This document shows positions 6,999-14,719 of a DNA stretch of 18,659 nucleotides, piece by piece. A model generated the notes under the pieces. It had not been told where the DNA came from, made no database searches, and worked only from the letters and a program-made list of their open reading frames with translations. The translations under genes and the position numbers were made by a program. Each line of letters begins with the position of its first letter. The first letter of the stretch is position 1. The stretch is from CAZAQS01 sp964486825. Its GTDB lineage: Bacteria; Chloroflexota; Anaerolineae; Anaerolineales; UBA4823. The DNA lies in assembly GCA_964486825.1 (NCBI GenBank), contig CAZAQS010000079.1, forward strand, positions 1 through 18,659. Reading direction: 5' to 3'.

Positions 6999-7778
6999 AT
7001 GAACATCGGCATAGCTTCCCATCAGGCCGGAGCCTACCGGGTAACCACAGACGTCTATGAAGGCCCGCTCGACCTCCTTTTACAACTGATTGAGCATGCC
7101 GAGCTGGACATTACGAAACTAGCCCTGGCCCAGGTTACCGACCAATTCCTGGAACACCTGCGCCAAATCCAGGAAAGGGCCGCTGAAGAGGTGTCCGCAT
7201 TCCTGGTCATCGCTGCCCGGCTGATCCAGATCAAGTCCGAGGTGCTTCTGCCGCGCCCGCCTTCTCGCGAGCCAGGTGAAGAAGATCCGGGGGAAGCGTT
7301 GGCCCTCCAATTGCTAGCCTATAAACGTTACCGGGCCATCGCTGCCCAGCTAGCTGAACGAGAAGCAGCCGGGCTGCGAACTTATTTGCGCATTGCCCCG
7401 CCCCCCAGGATCGAGGGGACACTTGACCTGGCAGGGATCACTGCCCAGGACCTGGCAGCCGTAGCTGCCTCGCTTTTCAGCCGCCCAGACGCGCGTAGCT
7501 CTCTAGATAGTGTCGTACCCGGACCAAAGGTGACCATCCGGGAAAAGATCCGCTTGATCGGTCGCTCCCTACAATTAAAGACCCGCGTCACCTTCCAGAA
7601 ACTGCTAGGCGAGCACCGTTCCCGGCTGGATATCGTAGTTACATTCCTGGCTATGTTAGAGTTGATCAAGCGCCACCTGGTCACAGTGCACCAGGAGGGT
7701 ATGTTTGGGGAAATCGAGCTTCAAGCGGTGAACGATTGGAACGAGAACGAAGAGTTCGATCTGGAGTTTGGGGAATAA
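6999..7778 (+). CDS. scpA: Segregation and condensation protein A
   Basis: ScpA is the kleisin subunit that bridges SMC and ScpB in bacterial condensin, needed to organise and separate chromosomes. The 259-residue protein has the unmistakable N-terminal block VYEGPLDLLLQLIEHAELDI followed by a helical region with FLVIAARLIQIKSEVLLPRP. A charged linker and a C-terminal winged-helix region follow (from about residue 175), ending in an acidic tail. The ATG at 6999 is preferred to an in-frame TTG at 6978 because the latter lies upstream of the TATAAT box. scpB, commonly the next gene, is absent here: downstream is a convergent VanZ-like gene. The last bases of scpA, including TAA, form one arm of a palindromic terminator. 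Confidence 0.95.
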   Translation: MNIGIASHQAGAYRVTTDVYEGPLDLLLQLIEHAELDITKLALAQVTDQFLEHLRQIQERAAEEVSAFLVIAARLIQIKSEVLLPRPPSREPGEEDPGEALALQLLAYKRYRAIAAQLAEREAAGLRTYLRIAPPPRIEGTLDLAGITAQDLAAVAASLFSRPDARSSLDSVVPGPKVTIREKIRLIGRSLQLKTRVTFQKLLGEHRSRLDIVVTFLAMLELIKRHLVTVHQEGMFGEIELQAVNDWNENEEFDLEFGE

Positions 7779-7799
7779 GCCCTACCCCGGCTTATTCCC
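7771..7799. terminator. Palindromic bidirectional terminator containing two stop codons
   Basis: GGGAATAAGCC (7771-7781) and GGCTTATTCCC (7789-7799) form a perfect 11-bp stem around a 7-base C-rich loop. The left arm contains the scpA stop TAA (7776-7778). The right arm contains, on the other strand, the TAA of the VanZ-like gene (7794-7792). Each gene therefore ends in the same sequence, GAATAAGCC. The convergent arrangement and perfect stem support bidirectional termination, although no long U-tract follows. Confidence 0.7.
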
Positions 7800-8181
7800 G
7801 AGGGGGAGAACGTAGCCACAGGTATAAGGACGGTAGCAGACCGAGAAAAGCCCCTGCGGCGTCGATACCCACGTCCGCCAGGCTGGCCCTCCTGCCTGGG
7901 ACATAAGCCTGGTGCAGCTCATCGCTGATAGCATATAAAACGGCAAATAGCCAGGCCAGGGCGATGCCTTTGAGGTCAGACCTGCCCAACCCCCATTGGA
8001 TCGACGCCGCCAACAGCGCATATCCGGCTGCATGACCAAACTTTTTCACCAGCAGGTCGTGATTTCCGAAGACAGGCAGCGCCTGAGAGGGGATCGAGGA
8101 AAAAAAGAAAATGACGGACATGATGAGGATAGCCGGTCCCCAGCGCACCAGGAGCGGCCGAGTTTGTTGGATGGTAACCAT
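7792..8181 (-). CDS. VanZ-like family membrane protein
   Basis: From the ATG at 8181 the protein has 129 residues with about four membrane segments (about 15-33, 50-62, 72-85 and 105-122). The conserved VanZ-like polar residues are all present: FFSSIPSQ after the first helix, KFGHAAGY (Lys47, His50), DELHQ (87-91), PGR (95-97) and the Asp103/Asp107 pair before the last helix. VanZ gives modest teicoplanin resistance in enterococci, but most family members, including stand-alone ones like this, have no demonstrated role, so antibiotic resistance should not be assumed. The frame stays open upstream to 8247, but that part has no conserved feature and would include the promoter. TAAAAT seven bases before this ATG supports the shorter, probably leaderless form. 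Confidence 0.85.
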   Translation of the reverse strand: MVTIQQTRPLLVRWGPAILIMSVIFFFSSIPSQALPVFGNHDLLVKKFGHAAGYALLAASIQWGLGRSDLKGIALAWLFAVLYAISDELHQAYVPGRRASLADVGIDAAGAFLGLLPSLYLWLRSPPRE

Positions 8182-8188
8182 GCAGGGG

Positions 8189-8194
8189 ATTTTA
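8189..8194 (-). promoter_or_regulatory. -10 box of the VanZ-like gene (leaderless type)
   Basis: On the minus strand TAAAAT is followed by seven bases (CCCCTGC) and the ATG at 8181-8179. No Shine-Dalgarno sequence is present. No good -35 match is seen, so this rests mainly on spacing that repeats what is seen at three other genes in the window. Confidence 0.4.
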
Positions 8195-8282
8195 CCATGC
8201 CGGCCCACCCCCAAGTTTGGCACACAACCTGGTTGGAAGCCGGGCAAGCGTTATCCGTTCGAATAGAATTTTAGAGGTTATT

Positions 8283-10340
8283 ATGACGAATAAACTGGCA
8301 AATGAAAACTCACCTTACCTGTTACAACATGCTGGCAACCCGGTCGATTGGTACCCATGGGGAGACGAAGCATTGGAAAAGGCGCGCCGGGAGGACAAAC
8401 CGATCTTCCTGAGCATCGGCTATGCGGCCTGTCACTGGTGCCATGTCATGGAGCACGAGTCTTTCGAGGACCCGGATACAGCCCGCATTATGAACGAGCA
8501 TTTCGTCAATATTAAAGTGGACCGGGAGGAACGCCCGGATATCGACAGTATCTACATGAACGCCATCGTCGCCATGACAGGACAGGGTGGCTGGCCGACG
8601 AGCATCTTCCTGACTCCCCAGGGAGAGCCCTTCTGGGGGGGTACCTACTTCCCACCCGTTCGTCGCTTTAATATGCCGGCCTTCCGCGAGATCCTGCTCA
8701 GCATAGCCAACCTATGGGATAACGACCGCCAGCAGCTCTTGAAATCCAGCCAGGAAATCACCGAGCATCTGAAAAGCGCCCCACAGGTGCCCTCCAAACG
8801 CCAGGAGCTGAGCATGGAATCCCTCAACAATGCCGGGCTGTCGCTGGCTCAATCCTACGATTGGAAGCATGGCGGCTGGGGCCAGGCGCCTAAATTCCCG
8901 CAGCCGATGTCAATCGAGTTCGCCCTGCGGAAGGCCGAACGTGGCGATAAGATGCTTCTGGACGTTTCCGTTCACGCCCTGAAAGCCATGTCCAAGGGTG
9001 GCATGTATGACGTGGTGGGGGGCGGCTTCGCCCGTTACAGCACCGACGCGGATTGGCTTGTGCCCCATTTCGAAAAGATGCTGTACGACAACGCCCAGCT
9101 CGCCCAGGTATACCTATACGCATTTTTACTCACCGGTGAGGACAGCTTCCGGCGGGTTTGCGAAGAAACCTTGGATTTCGTGCTGCGCGAGCTGGCCCAT
9201 CCCATGGGCGGCTTCTTTAGCAGCCTGGACGCCGACTCAGAAGGGGAAGAGGGCAAGTTCTACGTCTGGACGCCCGAGCAGCTCAGGGAAGCCCTCGGGG
9301 ACGAGGATCGTTACGAGTTCATCAAGGCTGCCTACGGAATCACCGAAGCCGGCAATTTCGAAGGCCGCAACGCCTTACAGCGGGTGATGGACGATGCGGA
9401 ACTCGCACAAGCCTTCAACCTGAGTGTGGAACAGGTACTGGAGCGCCTGGAAAGCCTGCATGCGGTCCTGTTGGAGGCGCGTGAGGAGCGCGTAAGACCT
9501 GCCACCGACGATAAAGTGCTCGTGTCGTGGAACGGCTTGATGCTGGCGTCCCTGGCCGAAGCAGCCCGTTACTTGAAACGCAAGGATTATTTGGAAGCAG
9601 CGATCAAGAATGCTGACTTCTTGCTCGCCCAGCTGCACCCCGAGCAGCGCCTGCTGCGCGCCTGGCGGGAGGGGCAGGCTCGCCATAACGCCTACCTGGA
9701 AGATTACGGGGCTTTGGTCCTGGGGCTGATAGCCCTTTACCAGTCCGACCCCCAGCCGCGCTGGTACGAATGGGCCAGGCACCTGACGGAGGATATGCTG
9801 GCGCATTTTAGCGACCCGTCCGGGTACGGTTTCTTCGACACTCGCAACGACCATGAGACGTTGATCACACGTCCCAGGGACTTGCAGGACAACGCCGTCC
9901 CATCCGGGAGCTCGCTGGCGGTCACGGCGCTGCTGCAGATGGCAGACTACGAGGGGCGAGGAGACTGGCGCGAGATCGCCGAGAAAGCCCTGGAAGTAGC
10001 CCTGGCAGCCGCAGTACGCTACCCGACCGCGTTCGGCAAATGGCTGTCCGCCATGGATTTCGCGCTTGGGCCGGTCAAAGAAGTCGTCATCCTGGGAGAG
10101 CCAGGCGACCCGGATACGGAATCTCTGCTGGAAGTTGTTTGGAGCGCCTACCGGCCGCGCCTGGTGGCGTCCATCTCACCCTACCCGCCAGCTGATACCG
10201 CGCCGGCCCTGCTGGAGGACAGGCAGATGGTCAACGAGCAGGCCACCGCCTATGTATGCCAGAACTTCACCTGCCACCAGCCCGTCAACGACCCGCACCG
10301 GCTGGCGGTCCAGATGAATCTGGATTTGGGAGGAGAGTAG
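8283..10340 (+). CDS. DUF255/YyaL-family protein: thioredoxin-like domain plus (alpha/alpha)6 barrel
   Basis: The 685-residue protein belongs to the conserved YyaL/SPATA20 family. It opens with the family hallmark NKLANENSPYLLQHAGNPVD. A thioredoxin-like domain follows (to about residue 160) with the motif GYAACHWCHVM (Cys50, Cys53) and GGWPTSIFL. The remainder is a long helical region (about 200-600) resembling the six-hairpin fold of N-acylglucosamine 2-epimerase-like enzymes, with GGGFARYSTDADWLVPHFEKML and a C-terminal YVCQNFTCHQPV. The enzymatic activity of the family is not established as far as I know; a redox and sugar-related role is only suggested by the folds. The ATG at 8283 is chosen because AGAGG lies five bases upstream and because it begins the conserved block. 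It is a single gene, divergent from the VanZ-like gene and convergent with the DinB-type gene. Confidence 0.92.
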   Translation: MTNKLANENSPYLLQHAGNPVDWYPWGDEALEKARREDKPIFLSIGYAACHWCHVMEHESFEDPDTARIMNEHFVNIKVDREERPDIDSIYMNAIVAMTGQGGWPTSIFLTPQGEPFWGGTYFPPVRRFNMPAFREILLSIANLWDNDRQQLLKSSQEITEHLKSAPQVPSKRQELSMESLNNAGLSLAQSYDWKHGGWGQAPKFPQPMSIEFALRKAERGDKMLLDVSVHALKAMSKGGMYDVVGGGFARYSTDADWLVPHFEKMLYDNAQLAQVYLYAFLLTGEDSFRRVCEETLDFVLRELAHPMGGFFSSLDADSEGEEGKFYVWTPEQLREALGDEDRYEFIKAAYGITEAGNFEGRNALQRVMDDAELAQAFNLSVEQVLERLESLHAVLLEAREERVRPATDDKVLVSWNGLMLASLAEAARYLKRKDYLEAAIKNADFLLAQLHPEQRLLRAWREGQARHNAYLEDYGALVLGLIALYQSDPQPRWYEWARHLTEDMLAHFSDPSGYGFFDTRNDHETLITRPRDLQDNAVPSGSSLAVTALLQMADYEGRGDWREIAEKALEVALAAAVRYPTAFGKWLSAMDFALGPVKEVVILGEPGDPDTESLLEVVWSAYRPRLVASISPYPPADTAPALLEDRQMVNEQATAYVCQNFTCHQPVNDPHRLAVQMNLDLGGE

Positions 10341-10370
10341 GGGCTGTAAGCCTAGATGTCGGAGCCAACC

Positions 10371-11321
10371 TCATTCTTGGCTGCTCTCCAGCCATCCCCA
10401 CAGCGCCTCGGTATGCAACATATAATGGACCCAGATATTACTTTCCAAAAACTCCCATAGCTTTGAACCAGGCGAAATCTCTCGAGTCAGGGATGGGTCA
10501 TTCAAATCCTCATCATCCAGCCTCTCGATCTCCTGGATGAGCGCCTTTTGCACCCGTTCATGCTCCTGGAGGACCTCTTCCAAAGGTTGACTGAGTTGCA
10601 CCTCGTAGATCTGCTGGTTGCGCTGCTCTGGCGACAGATCCCATAGCTCCAGTTTGGCTAGCTTTCGCGAACTCAGCGCGCCGACCACCTGTTGCTCGTA
10701 CCATGTAAGGTGGGCCAGGATATCTTTGATCGACCACCCACCCACCGCAGGTTCCGTCATCTTCTTACGAGGAACCGATGCCAAGGCCTGCTCCAATTTG
10801 CTATGCCAGAAGCGGACCAGCTTCAGCACGTCCGTTTTGCTCACCCAACGCTGGCTACGCAGGTAGTCGGGAAACTCCTGCTGGTAGGTTGGCGTGCCCA
10901 GGCGATGCAACATGCTCATAATCTGGGCCCGGTGATCTGTTCCGTGGTTGACGATATGCACGAGGGCTTCCCAACGATTCTCCATCAGACCGTTTGGCAC
11001 CTCATCGAGATCGTTGTCTGCCAGTGAGTTCACATACTCCAGCAGCGCCGTCTCAATGCCCTCCCATGTGGTATTGAAGCTCTCACGGGTAGGGTAATCT
11101 TGAGGGTCCAGGCCGGTTACCGGCTTTGACTGGATGTCATGCAGCCAGTAGCGATCCGTCGCTGCCAGGTGCACTACCTGATTCCGGATCGAGCCGTGTG
11201 AATAGCCGAGCGATTGCGTGAACTGCTCGTCCGTCAAGTGCACCATCAGATGACCCCACAGGCGGCGGTTGCTCGCCACATGGTATCCTACCAATTTTTG
11301 TATGATGTCTTTATAGCTCAT
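10371..11321 (-). CDS. Tandem DinB-type four-helix protein (DinB + DfsB/ClbS-like)
   Basis: The 316-residue protein contains two related helical-bundle domains. The N-terminal half (about 1-150) is DinB-like, with a plausible metal-binding triad of His51 (VVHLAATDRYW) and His126/His130 (HIVNHGTDHRAQ). The C-terminal half (about 160-316) has GGWSIKDILAHLTWYEQQVV with His204 and later HYMLH with His299/His303, resembling the DfsB/ClbS branch. DinB-fold proteins include thiol-dependent transferases and hydrolases; ClbS is a cyclopropane hydrolase that protects against colibactin. A specific reaction cannot be assigned. GAGGG eight bases before the ATG supports the start. It lies 69 bases after the exonuclease gene on the same strand and may be transcribed with it. 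Confidence 0.8.
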   Translation of the reverse strand: MSYKDIIQKLVGYHVASNRRLWGHLMVHLTDEQFTQSLGYSHGSIRNQVVHLAATDRYWLHDIQSKPVTGLDPQDYPTRESFNTTWEGIETALLEYVNSLADNDLDEVPNGLMENRWEALVHIVNHGTDHRAQIMSMLHRLGTPTYQQEFPDYLRSQRWVSKTDVLKLVRFWHSKLEQALASVPRKKMTEPAVGGWSIKDILAHLTWYEQQVVGALSSRKLAKLELWDLSPEQRNQQIYEVQLSQPLEEVLQEHERVQKALIQEIERLDDEDLNDPSLTREISPGSKLWEFLESNIWVHYMLHTEALWGWLESSQE

Positions 11322-11390
11322 GCTAAATACCCTCTTACCTACACATCAACAAGATATAGTCTAAAACATTTCACGGGATTCCTATTGTCT

Positions 11391-12230
11391 TTATGCCTCC
11401 CCCAAGATCTCACTTCCCTTGTGCCGTTCTTCAGCGGGCAGCTTCTGTTTAGCTCCCCCGTTCTTTTCCTTTAGATCCATCGTTACCGGGCAGTGATCGG
11501 AACCGTCTACATCTTTATGCACCGTCACCGCTTCGACGCACGGCATAAGCGCCTCGGAGACCAGGAAATAATCCAGACGCCAGCCGATATCGCGCTGCCG
11601 GGCGCCCATGCGGTAGGTCCACCAGGTGTACTCGACCCGCTCGGGGTACAGTGCCCGGTAAGCGTCCACGAAGCCGTGTGACAGGTAGCGATCGATCCAG
11701 ACCCGCTCCTCCGGCAGGAAGCCGGAGGTGTTTTGGTTCTGCTTTGGGTTGCGCAGGTCGATCTCGCGATGGGCGGTGTTGAAATCTCCACAAATAATGA
11801 TCCGCTCGCCAGCCGCGTGCAGCCGGTCGCATAGCTCGAGCAGGTGGTGGTAGAAATCCAATTTATATTTAAGTCGCCCGTGGTCGCGCTGACCGTTGGG
11901 GAAATAGACATTGAAGAGAGAAAACCCAGGGAAGCGTGTCAGGACCAGGCGACCTTCGCTATCATACTCTATGACACCCATACCGAGCTGGACCTGGAGG
12001 GGCGCCTGGCGGGTAAAGGTTACCACGCCGCTATAGCCCGGCCGGGAGGCCGGGTTCCACCAGGACCCATAACCGGCAAAAAGGTCCAGGCTTTCCTCCC
12101 CAAGCTGCTCCGGGCGAGCCTTGATCTCCTGCAGGCAGACCACGTCTGGAGATAGTTCCATCAACGATCCCCAGGCGCCCTTAGCCAGGGCAGCCCGCAG
12201 GCCGTTGACGTTCCATGTCAGTAGTCTCAC
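11391..12230 (-). CDS. xth: Exodeoxyribonuclease III / AP endonuclease
   Basis: The 279-residue protein is a member of the ExoIII/APE1 family, which cuts DNA at abasic sites and trims 3' ends during base excision repair. The expected catalytic blocks are in order: MRLLTWNVNGLR (Asn7), LQEIKA (metal ligand Glu35), the Tyr of GYSGVVTF near residue 66, GDFN (Asp149, Asn151), WRLDYFLVS (Asp220) and GSDHCPV (Asp245, His246). About 25 polar residues follow the last motif, a somewhat long tail. The start is GTG: its bases overlap the TGA of the preceding DegV gene as GTGA, so the two are translationally coupled and the start is well supported. Confidence 0.95.
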   Translation of the reverse strand: MRLLTWNVNGLRAALAKGAWGSLMELSPDVVCLQEIKARPEQLGEESLDLFAGYGSWWNPASRPGYSGVVTFTRQAPLQVQLGMGVIEYDSEGRLVLTRFPGFSLFNVYFPNGQRDHGRLKYKLDFYHHLLELCDRLHAAGERIIICGDFNTAHREIDLRNPKQNQNTSGFLPEERVWIDRYLSHGFVDAYRALYPERVEYTWWTYRMGARQRDIGWRLDYFLVSEALMPCVEAVTVHKDVDGSDHCPVTMDLKEKNGGAKQKLPAEERHKGSEILGEA

Positions 12231-13090
12231 TCAAAACCTTCCATGAGTTCTAACGGCACCACCGCCGCACCAACCACGCCAGGGCCGGTATGCACACCCA
12301 AAACCGGCGAAATGCGCAGGACCTCAGATTTAGCCACATTCAGCTTTTCTCCCAGCATGTCTTGCAGCACTCGGGCCTGCTCTGCGAACTGCCCGTGCAT
12401 GACGGAAACCCACACGGCCGTCTGCGCACCGTAGACGCCCAGCAAATAGCTCCGGATGGCCTCCAGCGCCTTGGGGACGGTGCGCTCTTTCCCGACTTGA
12501 CTGTACTTGCCGTCGGCTTTGTCCACTTTGATGATGGGTTTGATCTTCAACAGCGAGCCTGCCAGGGCCTGCACCCGCCCGATACGCCCGCCACGCGCCA
12601 GGTAGGTGAGCGTCTCAAGGGTATAGATGGTCTCGGTAGCGGCGCGGATCGTATCCAGCCGTTCCTGGATGGCCTGCAAGCTCATGCCGGCTTTGATGGC
12701 CTTGACAGCCGCCAGCACCTGGTAACGCTGACCCCCTGAAAGGGTCATGCTATCCACGTGGTTCACCTTGACCTCCGGAGACTGGCGAGCTCCCAGGATG
12801 GCAGATTCAAGCGTCCCGCTCAGGCCGGAGGAAATATGGATCGACAGGATATCGCGCTCGAGCCCCGCCAGGCCTTTATACAGCTCAGCGAAAGCGCCCG
12901 CTGAGGGTTGGGAGGTGGTGGGGAGTTCGGGCTCCATAGCCTTCAAGCGGTGATAGAAATCATCCGGGCTGATCTCTTCCGCTGAGACGCCGCCTTCCGG
13001 GAACTGGATATGCAGCGGGGCGATTTTGATATCATGCTCCTGAACCTCCTCGCGGGTCAGGTCCACAGCGCTGTCGGTTACTACGATCAT
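12227..13090 (-). CDS. DegV family fatty-acid-binding protein
   Basis: The 287-residue protein matches the DegV family, two-domain proteins that bind a fatty acid; some act with fatty acid kinase to feed exogenous fatty acids into phospholipid synthesis. The N-terminus IVVTDSAVDLTREEV is the family form of TDSxxDL. TTSQPS (about 58-63) is the lipid-carboxylate-binding segment, and HTGPGVVG near the C-terminus is the second conserved block. AAGGAGG lies five bases before the ATG (complement of 13096-13102). The exonuclease gene follows with a GTGA overlap. DegV proteins are often paralogous and the fatty acid kinase gene is not here, so the lipid and partner are unknown. Confidence 0.93.
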   Translation of the reverse strand: MIVVTDSAVDLTREEVQEHDIKIAPLHIQFPEGGVSAEEISPDDFYHRLKAMEPELPTTSQPSAGAFAELYKGLAGLERDILSIHISSGLSGTLESAILGARQSPEVKVNHVDSMTLSGGQRYQVLAAVKAIKAGMSLQAIQERLDTIRAATETIYTLETLTYLARGGRIGRVQALAGSLLKIKPIIKVDKADGKYSQVGKERTVPKALEAIRSYLLGVYGAQTAVWVSVMHGQFAEQARVLQDMLGEKLNVAKSEVLRISPVLGVHTGPGVVGAAVVPLELMEGFE

Positions 13091-13267
13091 CTATTCCTCC
13101 TTCTTGCTGGTCGTTTGGGTATGGGGATCCGTTCTAAAGTTGATAATCGATTTTACCTTAATTTTTTGGAAATTTTCTCCTTTATAAGCCTGTCCCGCTT
13201 CATTGAACCGTTTTTGTGCTAAAATCCAGCTTTGAAGATCCAGATTTCCAGAGGCAAAGCAGCGATT

Positions 13268-14557
13268 ATGAAAAACCTGATCCAATCCATCAAAGGCACA
13301 CGCGACTTCTACCCGCAGGAGATGGGCGTGCGCAACTTCCTGTACGCCAAAATGCGGCGGGTATCGGAAGCCTACGGCTACCAGGAATATGACGGGCCTT
13401 TCCTGGAATCGATCGACCTGTACGCGGCTAAGTCGGGGGAGGAGCTGGTCAAGGAACAGTCCTTCGTCTTCCCGGACCGGGGTGGGGATTTGATCACCCT
13501 CCGGCCGGAACTGACCCCCACGCTGGTGCGCATGGTGGCACAACGCCAAAACAAGCTGGTCTTCCCGCTGCGCTGGTGGTCTTGGGGACCCTTCTGGCGT
13601 TACGAGCGACCCCAGAAGGGCCGCACGCGCGAGTTCTTTCAATGGAACGTGGACATCGTCGGGGCCGTCTCTCCAGAGGCGGACGCCGAGCTGGCAGCCG
13701 TCATGGCGACATTTTTCAATGAGGTCGGCTTGCAGCCGGACGAGGTGCAGGTACTGGTTAATAACCGCCGGCTGATGGAGGATGAGCTGGAGGGATTGGG
13801 GATCGGAGCCGAGCTGCGCACCCAGGTCTTCCGCCTGATCGATCGTCGCGATAAGATGACGCCATCTGAATGGGAGGCATACGCCCTGGAGAGCGGGCTG
13901 GACCATGAGCAATTGACCGGGCTGAAGGAGCTGCTGGGAGACCAGGATCTCTGGCAGAAATCCGACGAGTTGAGGCGCTTCTTCAAAGCTGTGGAGGCGC
14001 TGGGAGTCAAGGAGTACGTGCGCTTTGCACCGCATATCATCCGCGGTCTGGACTACTATACCGGTACGGTCTACGAAGCCCAGGAGCAGAAAGGCGATAT
14101 CCGGCGGGCGATCCTGGGCGGTGGGCGCTACGATAACCTGATGGCAGACGTCGGCGGCGAGCCCTTGCCAGGGGTCGGCTTCGCTATGGGCGACCTGGTG
14201 ATCACACTGATCCTGGAAAAGTTGGGCCGCCTACCCGAAGAGCTGGAAAGCTCGCCAGCGGCGGTGCTCGTGACCGTCTTCGACGAAGAGCATATGCTGG
14301 CCTCATTCGAGGCAGCCGCCGAGCTGCGCCAGGCAGGCCTGAAAGTGGCCTGTTACCCTACAACCGCCAGGCTGCCCAAGCAATTCAAGTACGCCGACCG
14401 GATGGGCATGCAGGCTGTGGTCGTGATCGGCCCGGAGGAGGCCGCTAGCGGCGAGGTGACGCTGAAGAACCTGCTGGCAGGGACACAAATACGGGTAAAG
14501 AGAGAGCAAGCGCCGGTCGCCATCCGGGAATTGCTTGAAAGCAGCCCTGGAACATGA
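13268..14557 (+). CDS. hisS: Histidyl-tRNA synthetase with variant motif 3
   Basis: HisRS attaches histidine to tRNA-His. The 429-residue class II enzyme begins SIKGTRDFYPQEM. Motif 2 is FWRYERPQKGRTREFFQ (around residues 109-124). The histidine-binding signature RGLDYYTGTVYEA starts at Arg259, and GGGRYDNL precedes motif 3. Motif 3 reads GFAMGDLVITL (Asp309), where the common bacterial form has GLER, so the usual ATP-binding Arg is absent at that place. I recall a widespread HisRS subtype with GMGDVV here, so this is probably a lineage feature rather than damage. The C-terminal 90 residues are the anticodon-binding domain. The ATG at 13268 fits the family N-terminus; an in-frame TTG at 13232 is less likely. 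A TAAAAT box lies at 13220-13225. The promoter region is shared with the divergent DegV gene, and tRNA-His follows directly. Confidence 0.96.
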   Translation: MKNLIQSIKGTRDFYPQEMGVRNFLYAKMRRVSEAYGYQEYDGPFLESIDLYAAKSGEELVKEQSFVFPDRGGDLITLRPELTPTLVRMVAQRQNKLVFPLRWWSWGPFWRYERPQKGRTREFFQWNVDIVGAVSPEADAELAAVMATFFNEVGLQPDEVQVLVNNRRLMEDELEGLGIGAELRTQVFRLIDRRDKMTPSEWEAYALESGLDHEQLTGLKELLGDQDLWQKSDELRRFFKAVEALGVKEYVRFAPHIIRGLDYYTGTVYEAQEQKGDIRRAILGGGRYDNLMADVGGEPLPGVGFAMGDLVITLILEKLGRLPEELESSPAAVLVTVFDEEHMLASFEAAAELRQAGLKVACYPTTARLPKQFKYADRMGMQAVVVIGPEEAASGEVTLKNLLAGTQIRVKREQAPVAIRELLESSPGT

Positions 14558-14563
14558 TAGAAT
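14535..14563 (+). promoter_or_regulatory. Promoter of tRNA-His, inside the end of hisS
   Basis: TTGAAA (14535-14540) and TAGAAT (14558-14563) are separated by exactly 17 bases, with TG one base upstream of the -10 as in extended -10 promoters. The stop codon of hisS (14555-14557) is the last part of the spacer. The transcript would start about five bases before the mature tRNA. This is the best consensus promoter in the window, as expected for a stable RNA gene. Confidence 0.75.
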
Positions 14564-14574
14564 AGCGGGCACAT

Positions 14575-14648
14575 GGTGGCTGTAGCTCAATAGGCAGAGC
14601 ATCGCACTGTGGATGCGAGGGTTGAGGGTTCAAGCCCCTTCAGCCACC
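14575..14648 (+). tRNA. tRNA-His (anticodon GTG)
   Basis: A full cloverleaf can be drawn. The acceptor stem is GTGGCTG (14576-14582) with CAGCCAC (14641-14647). A D-arm follows with GCTC/GAGC, then the anticodon stem TCGCA/TGCGA around CTGTGGA with anticodon GTG, and a T-arm with GAGGG and TTCAAGC. The histidine identity pair is present: an extra G at position -1 (14575) opposite discriminator C73 (14648). The CCA end is not encoded (CT follows), so it must be added by the CCA-adding enzyme. It lies 17 bases after hisS, the gene for its own synthetase, and is closed by a terminator. Confidence 0.97.
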
Positions 14649-14659
14649 CTGTATACAAG

Positions 14660-14681
14660 GCCTCCCGTTCGGGAGGCTTTT
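14660..14681 (+). terminator. Rho-independent terminator after tRNA-His
   Basis: GCCTCCC (14660-14666) and GGGAGGC (14671-14677) form a perfect 7-bp GC-rich stem with a 4-base loop, followed directly by TTTT (14678-14681). It ends the hisS/tRNA-His unit before the convergent mannosidase gene. On the minus strand no U-run follows the stem, so it is mainly a plus-strand terminator. Confidence 0.85.
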
Positions 14682-14719
14682 CGCATTCCCGAGCGCCAAA
14701 GGGGTTGCTCCTCTCAATT

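Noticed and set aside
7792..8181. Glycopeptide resistance through VanZ
   Set aside because: The gene is solitary with no vanA-type cluster, and VanZ-like proteins are common without resistance.
8182..8247. Longer N-terminus for the VanZ-like protein
   Set aside because: It lacks conserved residues, would place polar sequence before the first membrane helix, and overlaps the likely -10 box.
10363..10382. AGCCAA...TTGGCT hairpin between the DUF255 and DinB-type genes as a terminator
   Set aside because: Only six pairs with an 8-base loop and no U-tract; it could easily be chance.
13091..14035. 314-codon open frame on the minus strand across hisS
   Set aside because: It is antisense to a certain hisS gene whose motifs are intact. 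High G+C and codon bias readily leave such frames open, and the product has no recognisable domain.
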